Positions 49,760-60,020 of a stretch of 64,000 nucleotides of DNA are shown here, piece after piece. The DNA is taken from NCBI RefSeq assembly GCF_014805685.1, contig NC_060887.1:28923963-28987962 (forward strand), read 5' to 3'. How positions within the stretch are numbered: the stretch's first letter is position 1; every line of letters starts with the position of its first letter. The position numbers and the translations under genes are program-made. The stretch comes from Silurus meridionalis (Eukaryota; Chordata; Actinopteri; Siluriformes; Siluridae). The notes under the pieces were generated by a model. The model was not told the DNA's origin. It searched no databases and saw only the letters and a program-made list of their open reading frames with translations.

Positions 49760-49982
49760 TTTTTACTGTTTACTGTTTACTGTCATATGCATATCAGCAA
49801 ACCTTGTATATACACCTTTTTTCTCATATATATCTTTATATACTTTATATAGTTTATACTTTATTTATCTGCCTTCTTTTTCTTGGTTTATTTTTTCCTC
49901 ATGCCGGACCCTCGTAATAAGCATTTCACTGTATGTCGTATCCTGTATGTATGTGTATGTGAAATTTGATTTGATTTGATTA
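49760..49982 (+). repeat. probable retroposon 3' tail
   Basis: 'aataagcatttcactgtatg', 'tatgtgtatgtgaaattt' and the ending (GATTT)n resemble the 3' tail of a common fish SINE/LINE. The 5' limit is unclear; AT-rich sequence precedes it. Confidence 0.45.
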
Positions 49983-50162
49983 AAATATGGGTACATGAGG
50001 ATATGGGAAAATGATTCTGAAGGGTACACTGGCAGTAACCTTTCAAGATCAAACCAGGTATAGTGTAGAAAGCAACACTTGCATGAAAGATAAACAAATA
50101 TTGCAGATCTACTGGTAATTCCCATCTGTCCAATCAGAATAGGGATTGATTTCGCAGAATTA

Positions 50163-50255
50163 CCCACAGGTGTGAATGTGTGTGCCTGGTGCCCTGTGTT
50201 AGACTGGCATCTCATCCAGCATGTATTCCTGTCTCAGGCCCAGTCACCATGAATA
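50163..50255 (+). repeat. dispersed fish repeat fragment
   Basis: 'gtgtgtgcctggtgccctgt', 'gactggcatctcatccagc' and 'gtattcctgtctcaggccca' match the repeat seen reversed at 45222-45426. Confidence 0.6.
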
Positions 50256-50781
50256 AGATCAAACGTTTACTGGAGATTGTATATATAAATTCATGACTTG
50301 TATTAAATACTGGGATATAATGTATTGGGATATATAATATAATAATCATGGGGAAAGAAAGTCAGTCAAATGTGACATAACCAGTAAAGATTTTTTTCAC
50401 ATGTAAGATTATAAAAATGCCATGGAAAGTGCCATGGAACAATATCCATAATCTCAGCCTTTCACTGTACTGTAAATAATGAGATTATTAGCTGCTTAGT
50501 TTTTCCTGGCCAACAGTGTGTTGCATCTTTTGTTGAGGCACAAGAAAATCAAAATCAAAATCCATATACAAAAACCCTAAACTGGTTATACATGTGCTAT
50601 AGTCAGAATACAGACAATGTGCATTAAATAGCATAAATATATTTTCAAACTGCTACATAAAACATTTAAATAATGAGCAGGTTTTATCGGATGTTATTTT
50701 TGAACTTGTATTGTTTCATGAGAAATTCATTGTGTTTTAGTATCTCAGTAATAAATGATTTGTCACTACCTCCTCTCTCAG

Positions 50782-51090
50782 ACCCCATGCACGGCCCTCG
50801 ACAGTTGGAGGTGGTGGATATCCAGTCCAGGCAGATCACTGTACGCTGGGAGCCGTTCGGCTACAACGTGACCCGATGCCACAGCTACAACCTGACAGTG
50901 GAGTATCGCTACAAAGTGAACGGCAAGGAGGAAAAACGAGAGGAAGTGTGCTACGAGTTGCAAAGCCCAACTCCGCAACACACTATCCGTAACCTGTCGC
51001 CCTACACCAACGTCAGCGTCAAGCTGGTGCTGCGAAACCGAGAGGGTGAAAAGGAGAGTCAGGAGCTAGATCTTCTCACAGACGAGGATG
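50782..51090 (+). CDS. ptprm: ptprm exon encoding FN3 domain 2
   Basis: Acceptor 'ctcctctctcag', donor 'aggatg|gtaaat', 309 bases, two bases completing the split Asp and one carried over. It reads 'PMHGPRQLEVVDIQSRQI', then 'TVRWEPFGYNVTRCHSYNL', 'REEVCYELQSPTPQHT' and 'NLSPYTNVSVKLVL'. This is a full FN3 domain; the Trp (RWEP) and 'LSPYT' signatures are visible. NVT, NLT and NVS are sequons. 'CHSYNLTV' is characteristic of the PTPRM/PTPRT pair, and 'SRQIT.RWEPFGYNVTRCHS' favours PTPRM. Confidence 0.96.
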
Positions 51091-51856
51091 GTAAATTGTT
51101 TAATTAACTTTTTTTTTTTGGGATTATGAAATTTTCATGTCACTTAATGATTATCTGTATAAGCGGCACTGCTGCTTTATTTAACCACTTCATGCTCTTC
51201 ATTTAAGACAAGTGTAAGAGTTTGGATTAAATTTTTGTAAGATTAATAGTAACTGCCTGAGTTAATGTATTTTATAGCGATTGAACTTTATGCTCTGAAA
51301 GGTTTCAAAGGGTATCGACTTTCCATCTAATTCATGGTTAGATATTGAGCATTATAAATTGCACCAATTACGATAGCAGCTCCCTGTTGAACATCTTAGT
51401 TATTCAGAGAGAGCAAATAAACAATGACCTTTCACTTTGATTACGGAAATGAAAAATTCTGCTTCTTTTTTTTTTGTTGTTGTATTTGGTCGTTCTGATC
51501 CATCCTTGACCTGAGTGGTGGTTTGTTTTGCTGTGGTGTATATGGTGTGCGAGCAAAACTCTTTCCTTTGGTTTATTTTAGTCTGTTATGAAACTGCCTT
51601 TGGTAAGAAATAGTCTGTTAAGACGGAGAGTCTGTAACAAGACAACAAGGTTATCCCGAGGTCAGGGGAAATATGTAGAGAAGGTTTTGCAGAGTGAGAG
51701 CTAAAAGAACTTTGGATAATTGAATATTCCATTTCACCATGCTGTTAGATGGGTAGTTATATGTAATTATTGTGATCGTACCTGTAATCAAAATGACATT
51801 AAAAGTGAGAAGTCCTTTGTCTAAGATAGGGTTGTAGGAGAGTATTTATTCATAGC

Positions 51857-52413
51857 ATGAGAAAGTCTATATTTATTAGAGAAGTAAAGAAAAGAGTGTA
51901 GGCAGGGTGGAGTGGGTGGAGAAGAGTGGCAGGAGTGATATGTGATGGAAGAGTATCTGCAAGAGTGAAAGAGAACATTTATAGGACTGTGGTGAGACCT
52001 GCGATGTTGTATGGATTAGAGACAGTGGCAAAGGCAGGAGGTGGAGCTGGAGGTAGCAGAGTTAAAGATGTTGAGGTTTTCATTGGGAGTGACGAGGATG
52101 GACAGGATTAGAAATGAGTTTATTAGAGGAACAGCGCATGTAGGACGTTTTGGAGACAAGGTGAGGGAGGCCCGATTGAGATGGTTTGGACATGTGCAGA
52201 GGAGGGACATGGGTTATATCGGTAGAAGAATGCTGAGGAAACGAGGAAGGCCAAGGAGGAGGTTCATGGATGTGTTGAAGGAAGGCATGCAGGTAGTTGG
52301 TGTGACAGACACAGATGTAGAGGACAGGGGGTTGTGGAGACGGATGATCTGCTGTGGCGACCCCTAATTGGAGAAGCCGAAAGAAGAAGAAGAAGATGAG
52401 AAAGTCTATATTC
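51857..52413 (+). mobile_element. 5'-truncated LINE insertion with 17-bp target duplication
   Basis: The insert 51874-52396 (523 bp) is bordered by identical 'atgagaaagtctatatt' at 51857-51873 and 52397-52413. It ends in an (AAG)n tail. It encodes, with one frame change near 52040, the region after the reverse transcriptase: 'TVVRPAMLYGLETVA', then 'MLRFSLGVTRMDRIRNE', 'EARLRWFGHVQRRD', 'KRGRPRRRFMDV' and 'WRRMICCGDP'. This is the usual C-terminus of a fish non-LTR retrotransposon ORF. Exact duplicates, 5' truncation and a simple tail are the marks of target-primed reverse transcription. The clade was not resolved. It lies in sense orientation with ptprm. Confidence 0.92.
51926..52367 (+). 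pseudogene. LINE reverse-transcriptase C-terminal remnant
   Basis: Two overlapping frames (51926-52111 and 52041-52367) together cover the end of a non-LTR retrotransposon ORF2-type protein, shifted relative to each other near 52040. The catalytic reverse-transcriptase motifs lie in the missing 5' part. It is dead on arrival through 5' truncation. Confidence 0.82.
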
Positions 52414-52477
52414 CCAGTATGAATCTATATGATTAAGTGAATATTTCATTTCAATATTTATTTATTTTAAATTTCAG

Positions 52478-52587
52478 TACCAGGTGCCGTGCCCGTCGAG
52501 TCTATCCAGGGAAGCACATATGAAGAGAAGATCGCTCTTAAATGGCGAGAGCCTATCCAGACATATGGAATCATTAAACAGTATGAA
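52478..52587 (+). CDS. ptprm: ptprm exon encoding the first part of FN3 domain 3
   Basis: Acceptor 'tttaaatttcag', donor 'tatgaa|gtaagt', 110 bases, two bases completing a split Val and then 36 codons. It reads 'PGAVPVESIQGSTYEEKIAL' and 'KWREPIQTYGIIKQYE'. 'ESIQGST.EEKI.L.WREP.QTYG' is PTPRM-like; the Trp is the FN3 core residue. It ends in phase 0 and joins the exon at 56828. The short distance to the upstream LINE may matter for branch-point choice. Confidence 0.95.
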
Positions 52588-53150
52588 GTAAGTCTTCCCC
52601 AGTTCCAACCACTCCACACGACACATCCATCTTTAGCCTGCCATGCTGCCTTCAGCTCCTCCATCCTTCATTCACTCCAGGCTCTTAATTGACTAATAAA
52701 TCTAACCTAATAACCATAAGCCCTCAATGCTCAGGAGCTTGTTAACACAATCTATTACCAGCAAAGGCCTGTGATATGGCTAATCCGACCGCAAAACTGC
52801 CAGTGTGCAGCGTGATATCATCTCCATTATCTACACAGTGTCACACTCACTCTCTGTCCAGTTTTAATGTCTCTCTAACACCTACATTTGCAATATAACC
52901 CGACTATCTACAGTACCTTTCGCCTGTCTGCTGTCTGACTTGTGTCAGACAAGGTCTGAGTGAAAATAAAGTTCAAGGAAAAGAATATTCTAGCTCATTG
53001 AAGACAGTTTACTATTCCAGTGAAAGCATGTAGAGATGATGTGACATTGCCACATGTTTCCTCTGGGAGTTTTTTTAGTGTTTCATTCCAATAAAAACAT
53101 GTGTAAAGTGATGAGTGCATACCTGTGCACTTCATCACACATTACTATGG

Positions 53151-53935
53151 GTTATTATTAGGGATGCACCGAATATTCGGCCACCGAAAATGTTCGGCCG
53201 AAAATGGCCCAAAAGTGCATTTTTGGGCCATTTGAACACTGAAAAAACACGTCCGAAACAGTTTGTTGTGATGACGCAAACAGAAACCGCGGCCTGCACG
53301 TGCTTGTCGGTGTGGACGTATTTCAGTATATCTTGGAGAAAGACCCACGGATAGCAGTTTGCAAAACATGTAATGCCGAAATTTCAAGAGGGGGTGCGTC
53401 TGGTTTAATTTATCACCTGAACTCCAAACATCCCGATCGCTATGCTGAATATGAGAGGAACGCGGCACAGAAAAGCAAAACCCCTCCGAGCATGCGCACT
53501 CAGTCTGTGGTGGACGTTTTTGAAAAGGAAGGAAGTTTAACAGTGATATTGTTGTATTTTTATGAAAGGACATGTTTAATTTTACAACCTTTCAGCAGGC
53601 CAGAGGGCCTGTACATTATTATTTAATGTACACATGAGTGCATTTAAGTTAAACATTTAAGTTTGAATTTTAATTAATTTTATCCTGTGCATTGTTGCAA
53701 TGTGCTATGAATAAATATTTTCATAATTTGTAATTGATTTATTCTTTAAAACAAAAATTTAAATGCCTTGATTTAAGTAAGTTTAGTACACAGTTATAGC
53801 CATAAATGCAATGGTAATAATAATTGGCATAATTTCTTTCGGTGTTTCGGTTTTCGGTTTTCGGCCTTGCTTTCCTCTTTTTCGGTTTTCGGTTTCAGCC
53901 AAGAATTTTCATTTCGGTGCATCCCTAGTTATTAT
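53151..53935 (+). mobile_element. hAT transposon, deleted, with perfect 8-bp target duplication
   Basis: The element is 53159-53927 (769 bp), with termini 'tagggatgcaccgaa' and its exact inverse 'ttcggtgcatcccta'. It is bordered by the identical octamer 'gttattat' at 53151-53158 and 53928-53935. The subterminal region is rich in 'ttcggttttcgg' repeats. It keeps the N-terminal part of a transposase gene only. Confidence 0.93.
53300..53626 (+). pseudogene. hAT transposase N-terminal remnant (BED zinc finger)
   Basis: The frame contains 'RIAVCKTCNAEISRGG' then 'GLIYHLNSKHPDRY', a C-x2-C...H-x4-H BED-type zinc finger (Cys 21, Cys 24, His 39, His 44 of this frame). BED fingers bind the terminal repeats in hAT transposases. 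After 'VVDVFEKE' the frame runs into unrelated sequence, and the RNase-H-like catalytic domain and hAT dimerisation region are missing. Non-autonomous. Confidence 0.83.
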
Positions 53936-55332
53936 GGGTAAAGATTGGGCAAGACAAAACACATTTAATTTCCTATCCAAAATAAGCATCTTATAAAGGC
54001 ACTTAGAAGTATAGCTGCAAAAGGTTACACACTGGATACTCTTCGGAGTAGAGTCTCCTCATTGTAAAAGTTTACCTTAAGTATTTTTTTTTAAGTGTAT
54101 GCTTTATTGTCATGTTCAACTTTGTGTGCATCCGAGGACCATATGATTTGATGTACTCTTTGGAACTCCACACAATGTAGCAATTCAAAAGAGCTATTGT
54201 AGCAGTACTTCATTTGTGAAAATTCTCCCAATTAAGCTGTCACGTTCACATTATGAAATTATATTCTGTCACGTCTCTTGCCTGTTAGACCGTGTCACGA
54301 GTATGATCCGCTCCAGTTTTAAAGGAAAAGGAATAAATCAAGGCTTTCCGCCTCATTAAAGTCTGATAGATTTCTGCCATTTCTATAGTTCATATGACAT
54401 TTTGGTGTGATTATATAAGCACATTTCTTGGTCCAAGGACCATTTTGTTGTTTAGATCTAATTTTAAGAATTGATTGTGCTGTGATTAGCTGGGCAACTC
54501 ATGTCATGTTGTCATATTTCATTTTCATTTCATGGTCAAAGAAGTATGTGGTCATCATTTGAGATCAGTGACTTTGATCAAATTAGTGCCAATATGGGTA
54601 AAGACAGATGGCTTTTTAAAACTAGATAATTTTTATTAAACCCTAAAAGCCACCAACAAGAGAACAGCAATAATGAAAGAACAAACAGAGTCTAAAAGGC
54701 TTATAGTTTGTGTAACTGTTGAATTTGAGCAAGTGGCCATTTTAAAATAGTCACTTGTGTACATTAATTAATAAAGCAGCAAGTTGCGAAAATAACACAC
54801 CTGCTATGTACAGAAAAAAAATTCCTCAAGTTTGAACTTTGATAAATAGACATTTCACATTGTTTTTTTTTAACACACAGGAACAGCTCCAAATACTTAC
54901 TCTTTGCCTATTCATGTTTGCTACTAATATATCCTTAAAGAATTGTCATGTTATTTGTCATAGAGAACGCATTGTTGCATTTTCTATTGACATCATTTCG
55001 TTAACAGTAACATCGCAACAGTCAGAAATTGGTTTCAGTAGACGCATGATGGTTCTCTCTTGTGGATGTCTGCTATAGTGTCTGTAGTAAATGTAGTAAA
55101 AGGCTGCTGAGGTGAGCCTATGCATCCATATTGCCAATAGCACTCTAGGGGTTTGGGAACTGATACACTTGCTAATGGAGAAGCTCCTTTAATAGCAAGT
55201 TTTTTTGTAACACACTAAAAATAGCGGCATATGTTTTGCTAAATTCCCACATCTTTCCTTGCCAAAGCATAATTCAAATGCCTTCCATACAAATCATCCT
55301 GGAGTTTATGAAACCCTTTTGGACAAGCACTC

Positions 55333-55352
55333 TTTTTTTTTTTTTTTTTTTT
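55333..55352. repeat. poly-T homopolymer
   Basis: A run of about 20 T residues. No SINE or LINE body could be recognised beside it. Confidence 0.9.
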
Positions 55353-56782
55353 ATCACCACACCAGTCCCCATTCATCTCACAGTTCCGACAGATCTACAC
55401 CAAAAGGCTCTTTTTCTGACTATGAATGGTTGCTTGAAAGCTTCCAGATGCCCGACTGCACTGGAGTTTAATGGAAGGAGGCTGACTAGCATTTCACACC
55501 TGACAGCTTCTATCCATGCTGCTCCTATAACTTCCTTTGTGTTCTTTAATTGGAATCAGAATGAAAGTATGATGGAGAGGCCACCCACCATGAGGAACAA
55601 TTTATTCAAATGTAGGTTTTAACCACATTGATACAGTTCACTGAGAAGGACGAGGAGGATCTTCCTCTCATCTATTCAAGAATAAAAAGAGGTGTACAGT
55701 ATACATTAACTATGATCATTTTAAAGACCCTGAAAGCATTATTATTATGAATATTTGTTTGTCCCCAGGGGTCTTCATAGCCTTAGACGTTTCATGCATT
55801 TGGCTTTCAGGACGCTTTATGTGTCTAACTATAAATAAACAGGGTTGTCTCTGTTGATTGTGGCTATCAGACATAGTCCTGTTCACAGTAAGGCATCTTT
55901 TTTAAGCAGAATTATTTGTGTATATGCTCAACAGTATATCAAATTATGATATAGCTATGTAGAATACTGATTAGTTGGCAGGTCTCCACTATAGTCAAGT
56001 CAAGAATATTTTTATATTTGAATGCTTCCATGGTAGCTCCAGTGATAAATCTAAATCAGTGCTTCTGATACGATCATTTAATGATAGCAATGCTAATAAG
56101 TTGTGATTTAGCATTGTCAGGTGTCCTAAATCTTGCTCATTTGCCACTAACCAAAATTGTTATAATTACACAGATTTATAGCTTACAGTGGATGTAAGAG
56201 TTTTAATTAAAAGAGACAAGAACAGAGCAAAATAACACCAACAGAGGCATAACTATTAAAACCATATGAATAATTCATTATTTAATGTGTAAGGTAAAGG
56301 ACTAGGTGTTATCTAAATAAGCTTATTATTTTTTAATGTATTTTTAAAGCAGTAAAACATGAACAATGGATTAGTTTTACATGGAGAGGTGAGGTATTTT
56401 ACCTTCTGTAAAACGATGAGGAGATCCCATAAAAATAAATCATAATTAATAAAGTAATTATGTGTGGTCTTCCGGGTAACATTACATCTTATCTTTTCCT
56501 AACAGAACAAGGTAGTTGCATTGGTACCATTTGAACCATTTTATATATTAGGCAGTTGGGCAGGAGTTGTGTCTTAAATAATCATTATGTGATATCCGCA
56601 ATAAAGGGAAGAATATTAGTACAAATTACTGAAACTATGAGACATCTCAGTATGCTTTGGGTAATCAAATCAGCCATTGGATAACATCCCAAAATTGCTG
56701 TTGAATCATACATTATTTTAGTAATGTGGTCTGCATTGAGGGTTTATAACAGTTGTGTATGTTAATGTTTATGAAACCATAA

Positions 56783-56786
<4 letters not shown>

Positions 56787-56816
<30 letters not shown>
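56787..56816 (+). repeat. (CT)15 microsatellite forming a splice polypyrimidine tract
   Basis: It sits 11 bases upstream of the exon boundary at 56828, separated only by 'ccctcccacag', so it is the pyrimidine tract of this acceptor. Confidence 0.93.
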
Positions 56817-56821
<5 letters not shown>

Positions 56822-56827
56822 CCACAG

Positions 56828-57029
56828 ATATTCTACAAGGCCGTGAGCTCATTTGACCCAGAGTTCAGCCGGGCCAATCAGAGTGGGAAAGTGTTAAAGC
56901 CCAGTAATGAAACGTCTCACGTGTTTACTGGGCTGTACCCAGGCTCTACCTACTCATTCACCATCAGAGCCAGCACTGTCAAAGGCTACGGTTCCCCAGC
57001 CTCCACCCAGTTTACCACTAAGATCTCAT
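56828..57029 (+). CDS. ptprm: ptprm exon encoding the second part of FN3 domain 3
   Basis: Acceptor 'ccctcccacag', donor 'tctcat|gtaagg', 202 bases, phase 0 at the start, one base carried over. It reads '[20 protein letters not shown]', then '[20 protein letters not shown]' and '[19 protein letters not shown]'. '[10 protein letters not shown]', 'GLYPG(T/S)TYSFTIRAS' and 'QFTTKIS' are PTPRM hallmarks; Tyr in LYPGSTY and the 'IRAS..KG.G' strand complete the FN3 fold. NQS and NET are sequons. Confidence 0.96.
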
Positions 57030-57184
57030 GTAAGGTTATAACTGCTGTGGCAAAGACACAAATAGTGTGCATATGAGTGTGTGTGTGTGTGTGTCTGTGT
57101 GTGTATGATGTGAATGAGAGCAACTTGTTTTAGTGCTGTTAACTGTCTGTGAGTGTATGTTTATGTGCATGCTCTTTCTGACAG
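57030..57184 (+). other. very short intron (155 bp) with (GT)n
   Basis: Donor 'gtaagg', acceptor 'tgctctttctgacag'. About a quarter of it is GT repeat (57076-57114). It separates the exons for FN3-3 and FN3-4 and is by far the shortest intron in the window. Confidence 0.92.
57076..57114. repeat. (GT)n microsatellite in the 155-bp intron
   Basis: GT units with 'ctgtg' and 'tatg' interruptions. Confidence 0.9.
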
Positions 57185-57287
57185 CTCCGCACATGCCTGC
57201 CTATGATCAGGAGACACCACTCAACCAGACAGACAGCACTGTAACAGTTTTGCTGAAGCCTGCACAGAGCAGAGGAGCACCAGTCAG
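57185..57287 (+). CDS. ptprm: ptprm exon encoding the start of FN3 domain 4
   Basis: Acceptor 'tttctgacag', donor 'gtcag|gtaggt', 103 bases, two bases completing a split Ser, then 33 codons and two bases over. It reads '[20 protein letters not shown]' and '[13 protein letters not shown]', matching the PTPRM sequence that starts FN3-4 ('[19 protein letters not shown]'). NQT is a sequon. In the family the next exon continues with '(S)VYQ' and carries the proteolytic processing site; that exon was not found in the remaining 6.7 kb. Confidence 0.95.
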
Positions 57288-57432
57288 GTAGGTCAACTTT
57301 CTATACAAACAGGAATTTTCACATTACACACAATATCCGCCAAAAAAAAGACATGCCAGTTTAATATTCTTTTTGTGCAAACACAAGTGCTATGCCTGCT
57401 GGTGTCAAATGGACATCCGAAGATAAACATCT

Positions 57433-57495
57433 TTACATGGTGCTGCACATCACATTATTACATGTTGCTTCACATCACATCATTACATGTTGTTA
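57433..57495. repeat. 25-bp tandem repeat, about 2.5 copies
   Basis: Units at 57446-57470 and 57471-57495 ('cacatcacattattacatgt' + 'tgctt') differ by a few bases. A partial third copy precedes them. Confidence 0.8.
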
Positions 57496-57529
57496 TGAGT
57501 TATCTTGACAGGGTTCCTTTGAGTTTTTT

Positions 57530-57662
57530 TAAACCCATTTCTCTCCTAATTTGCTTGTCTGACATAAATCCCAGTCACTAGTGACTTCTCGCTTATGACA
57601 TGGCAGCTACCAGCCCAGAAGGGTGAAGGATAACATATGCTTCCTCTGAGACACATGGAAAA
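57530..57662. repeat. possible dispersed repeat fragment
   Basis: 'tatgacatggcagctaccag', 'cccagaagggtgaagg' and 'tcctctgagacaca' resemble a repeat I recall from fish genomes. Class unknown. Confidence 0.3.
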
Positions 57663-59095
57663 AATGCATCTTTTCACATGAACAGCTGAAACCTCAAACG
57701 CAAACTCTAACCTCTCTTTGTCTTATGCATGATATCACAGACACATACGATAAGCTAGTGTTCCACCCACCAAGAAACTATAACCAAACGGCAATTCAGG
57801 ACGTGCTCCTGCATTGCACTGAGCCAAAAGTTAGTAGAACTTTTTTTCTGGTTAAAGGCTTTTGTTATAGTTGGCTTGAATCAGAAAGGCAGTTTAAATG
57901 CATCAGTATGAATAACCCAAATGCAGTTTTTGCACCTTGTGCTTTGTCATGAAGAATTCAAAGTGCTACATGGACTCCCAGGATGTCTGCGGTGGTTTTA
58001 ATGGAGACAGACAGAAGTCTGACTAAAGGCGTGCCGTTTCTAGACAGCACTTTAAAAGCATAAAGGTAGATTTTGAGTTCCTTTCTGTATCTGTGCCAAC
58101 ACTTCTGAGAGAGCTGTGATCCTTTCAGGAAAGAACCTAAATCGTGCACTCTTTTATATTGTTGTTGTAATGTTAGATTCACACATGCTATTATTTTCTG
58201 TCAGGAGTAATAGCACCTTAGAAATGTGCTAAAATAAAAAATTTCTGTCATCTTCCACAAATCTGAGCACACATGCTGTTCTACTTGATCTTAATCGAAG
58301 GGGAGAAGGAGTTTCAGCAGTCATCAGCCATGTTGTCACCCTGTCATTGGCATCAGTGTTGTCGTCTTAATTACTGTTAGCACGTCTTAATGAATTGCAG
58401 ACCTTGTTGATTACCCCATAAGGCCAGCTTTTGTTTACAGCTAGTGTGCCCCAGTTGTGTTTTGCACATTGAGGGAGGATTTGGCTCAAGCTTATTTTGT
58501 TCCAGACAGTTTGAGTAACTAATGTGTCATGGCATTATAATGTCCATCTTTACCATGGCAGAATGAGGACAGAATCATACTGATGATCAAGAACGTGATG
58601 AATAAAGAAAGACGCGTTGGATTTAGAGCGTTCTGCTTCTTTGTTGTTTTGTAGTCAGTAAATTAATGTGAAGTGAGCAGCGTTACTGGCAGTGCAGGGT
58701 GCATGCAGAGAGAGGGGAATGTTATGCAAAAATATATAACAATAGAAGGCAACTAAAATTAGACTTTTATTGGGTTGTCATGAAAAAACCTGATTCATTG
58801 AGCTCAGAGAAGGAAATGACACTGTACAGAGAACGTGAAAGAGAGGGGGTGGAAAAGGAAGGAAGTAGTGGTTGATGAAAAGAAGCAGATTTGAAAAGGG
58901 TGCTTTTTTCATGGCAGGATTTTGAAAGCACTGAAAAGCACAGTGTTGGTTTTATTGTGTGTATCAGAGGCAAAATATGTAAATCAAAAAGGCAGTGTAA
59001 AGCATAATTTTAAAGAAAAAAATAATCCAAGAGCTTTATGTGGTAAATTTGCAAACTGTTATTTTAACCCTTTTTTGTAGATAATCTAAAAAATG

Positions 59096-59336
59096 GGGAG
59101 TGGGGGAGTGGTAGCTCAGTGGTTAAGGTGCTGGGTTACTGTTTGGAAGAATGGGGATGTATCGCCAATCTGCCACTTTTGGGCCCTTGAGCAAGGCCCT
59201 TAACCCTTTGTGCTCCAGGGGTGCTGTAACATGGCTGACCCTGCACTCTGACCCCAGGTTTCAAACAAGCTGGGATATGCAAAGAAAATAATTACACTGT
59301 GCTGTAATGTATAGGTGACAAATAAAGGCTATTCCA
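59096..59336 (+). mobile_element. tRNA-derived SINE (V-SINE/Mermaid-like)
   Basis: The tRNA-like head 'gagtggtagctcagtggtta' + 'aggtgctgggtta' carries box A. The central 'gggcccttgagcaaggccct' is the core shared by V-SINEs, and the tail ends 'gtgacaaataaaggctattc'. Box B is eroded ('gggatgtatcgcc'). It is nearly full length and on the + strand. The family name is a recollection from catfish and other fish repeats. Confidence 0.82.
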
Positions 59337-59373
59337 GAAGCTTTATTTTATAAATTGCAATTTTAAATTGCAA

Positions 59374-60020
59374 TACAGGTGCATCTCGATAAATTAGAAT
59401 ATCATTAAAAAGTTTATTTATTTGAGTAATTTAATAATTAAAAAATAAAAACTTGTATATTGCATCACACACAGACTGATATATTTCAAGTGTTTATTTC
59501 TTTTAATTTTGATGATTATGGCTTATAGCTAATGAAAACCCAGGATTCAGTATCTCAAAAAATTAGAATATTAATTAAAAAAAAAAAATACATTTTAACA
59601 CAGAAATGTTGGACTACTGGAAAGTAAGAACATGTACAGAACTCAATACTCGGTTGGGGCTCCCTTTGCATGAGTTACTGCAACAATGCGGCGTGGCATG
59701 GAGGTGATCGTCTGTGACGCTGCTGACGTTTTATGGAAGCCCAGGTTGGTCTGATAGCGGCCCTCAGCTCTTTTACGTTGTTGGGTCTGGTGTCTCATAT
59801 CTCTTGACAATACCCCATCGATTCTCCATGGGGTTTAGGTCAGGTGAGTTTGCTGGCCAATCAATGGTAGATGGCTGTGCTGACCTTGGACCTGATAAAA
59901 CGCAGTGGACCACTGTTTATCAGTGATAAATAATAATATACAAGTTTCTCTTTTTTGTATTGAATTACTAAAATAAATCAACTTTTTAATGATAGTATAA
60001 TTTATTGAGATGCACCTGTA
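59374..60020 (-). mobile_element. mariner-type element with about 47-bp TIRs, internally deleted
   Basis: The element is 59376-60018 (643 bp), flanked by TA on both sides. The left end 'caggtgcatctcgataaatt' and the right end, reading inward, 'caggtgcatctcaataaatt' agree over about 47 bases with a few changes. Minus-strand remnants read 'SMPRRI' and 'AKGAPTE' near 59640-59710, resembling the C-terminus of Tc1/mariner transposases. The ORF at 59714-59926 is antisense noise over this remnant. Confidence 0.87.

Larger units (their letters stand above)
51091..52477 (+). other. intron between FN3-2 and FN3-3 exons (1.4 kb)
   Basis: Plain intron to about 51856, then a LINE insertion (51874-52396). 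The last 64 bases lead from the duplicated target site to the acceptor 'tttaaatttcag'. Confidence 0.85.
52588..56827 (+). other. intron inside FN3-3 (4.2 kb)
   Basis: It holds a hAT element at 53159-53927 and poly-T at 55333-55352. It ends in a (CT)15 tract and the acceptor 'ccctcccacag'. 53940-55330 and 55360-56780 show no recognisable feature; the ORFs at 54839-55622 have no domain or splice support. Confidence 0.8.
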
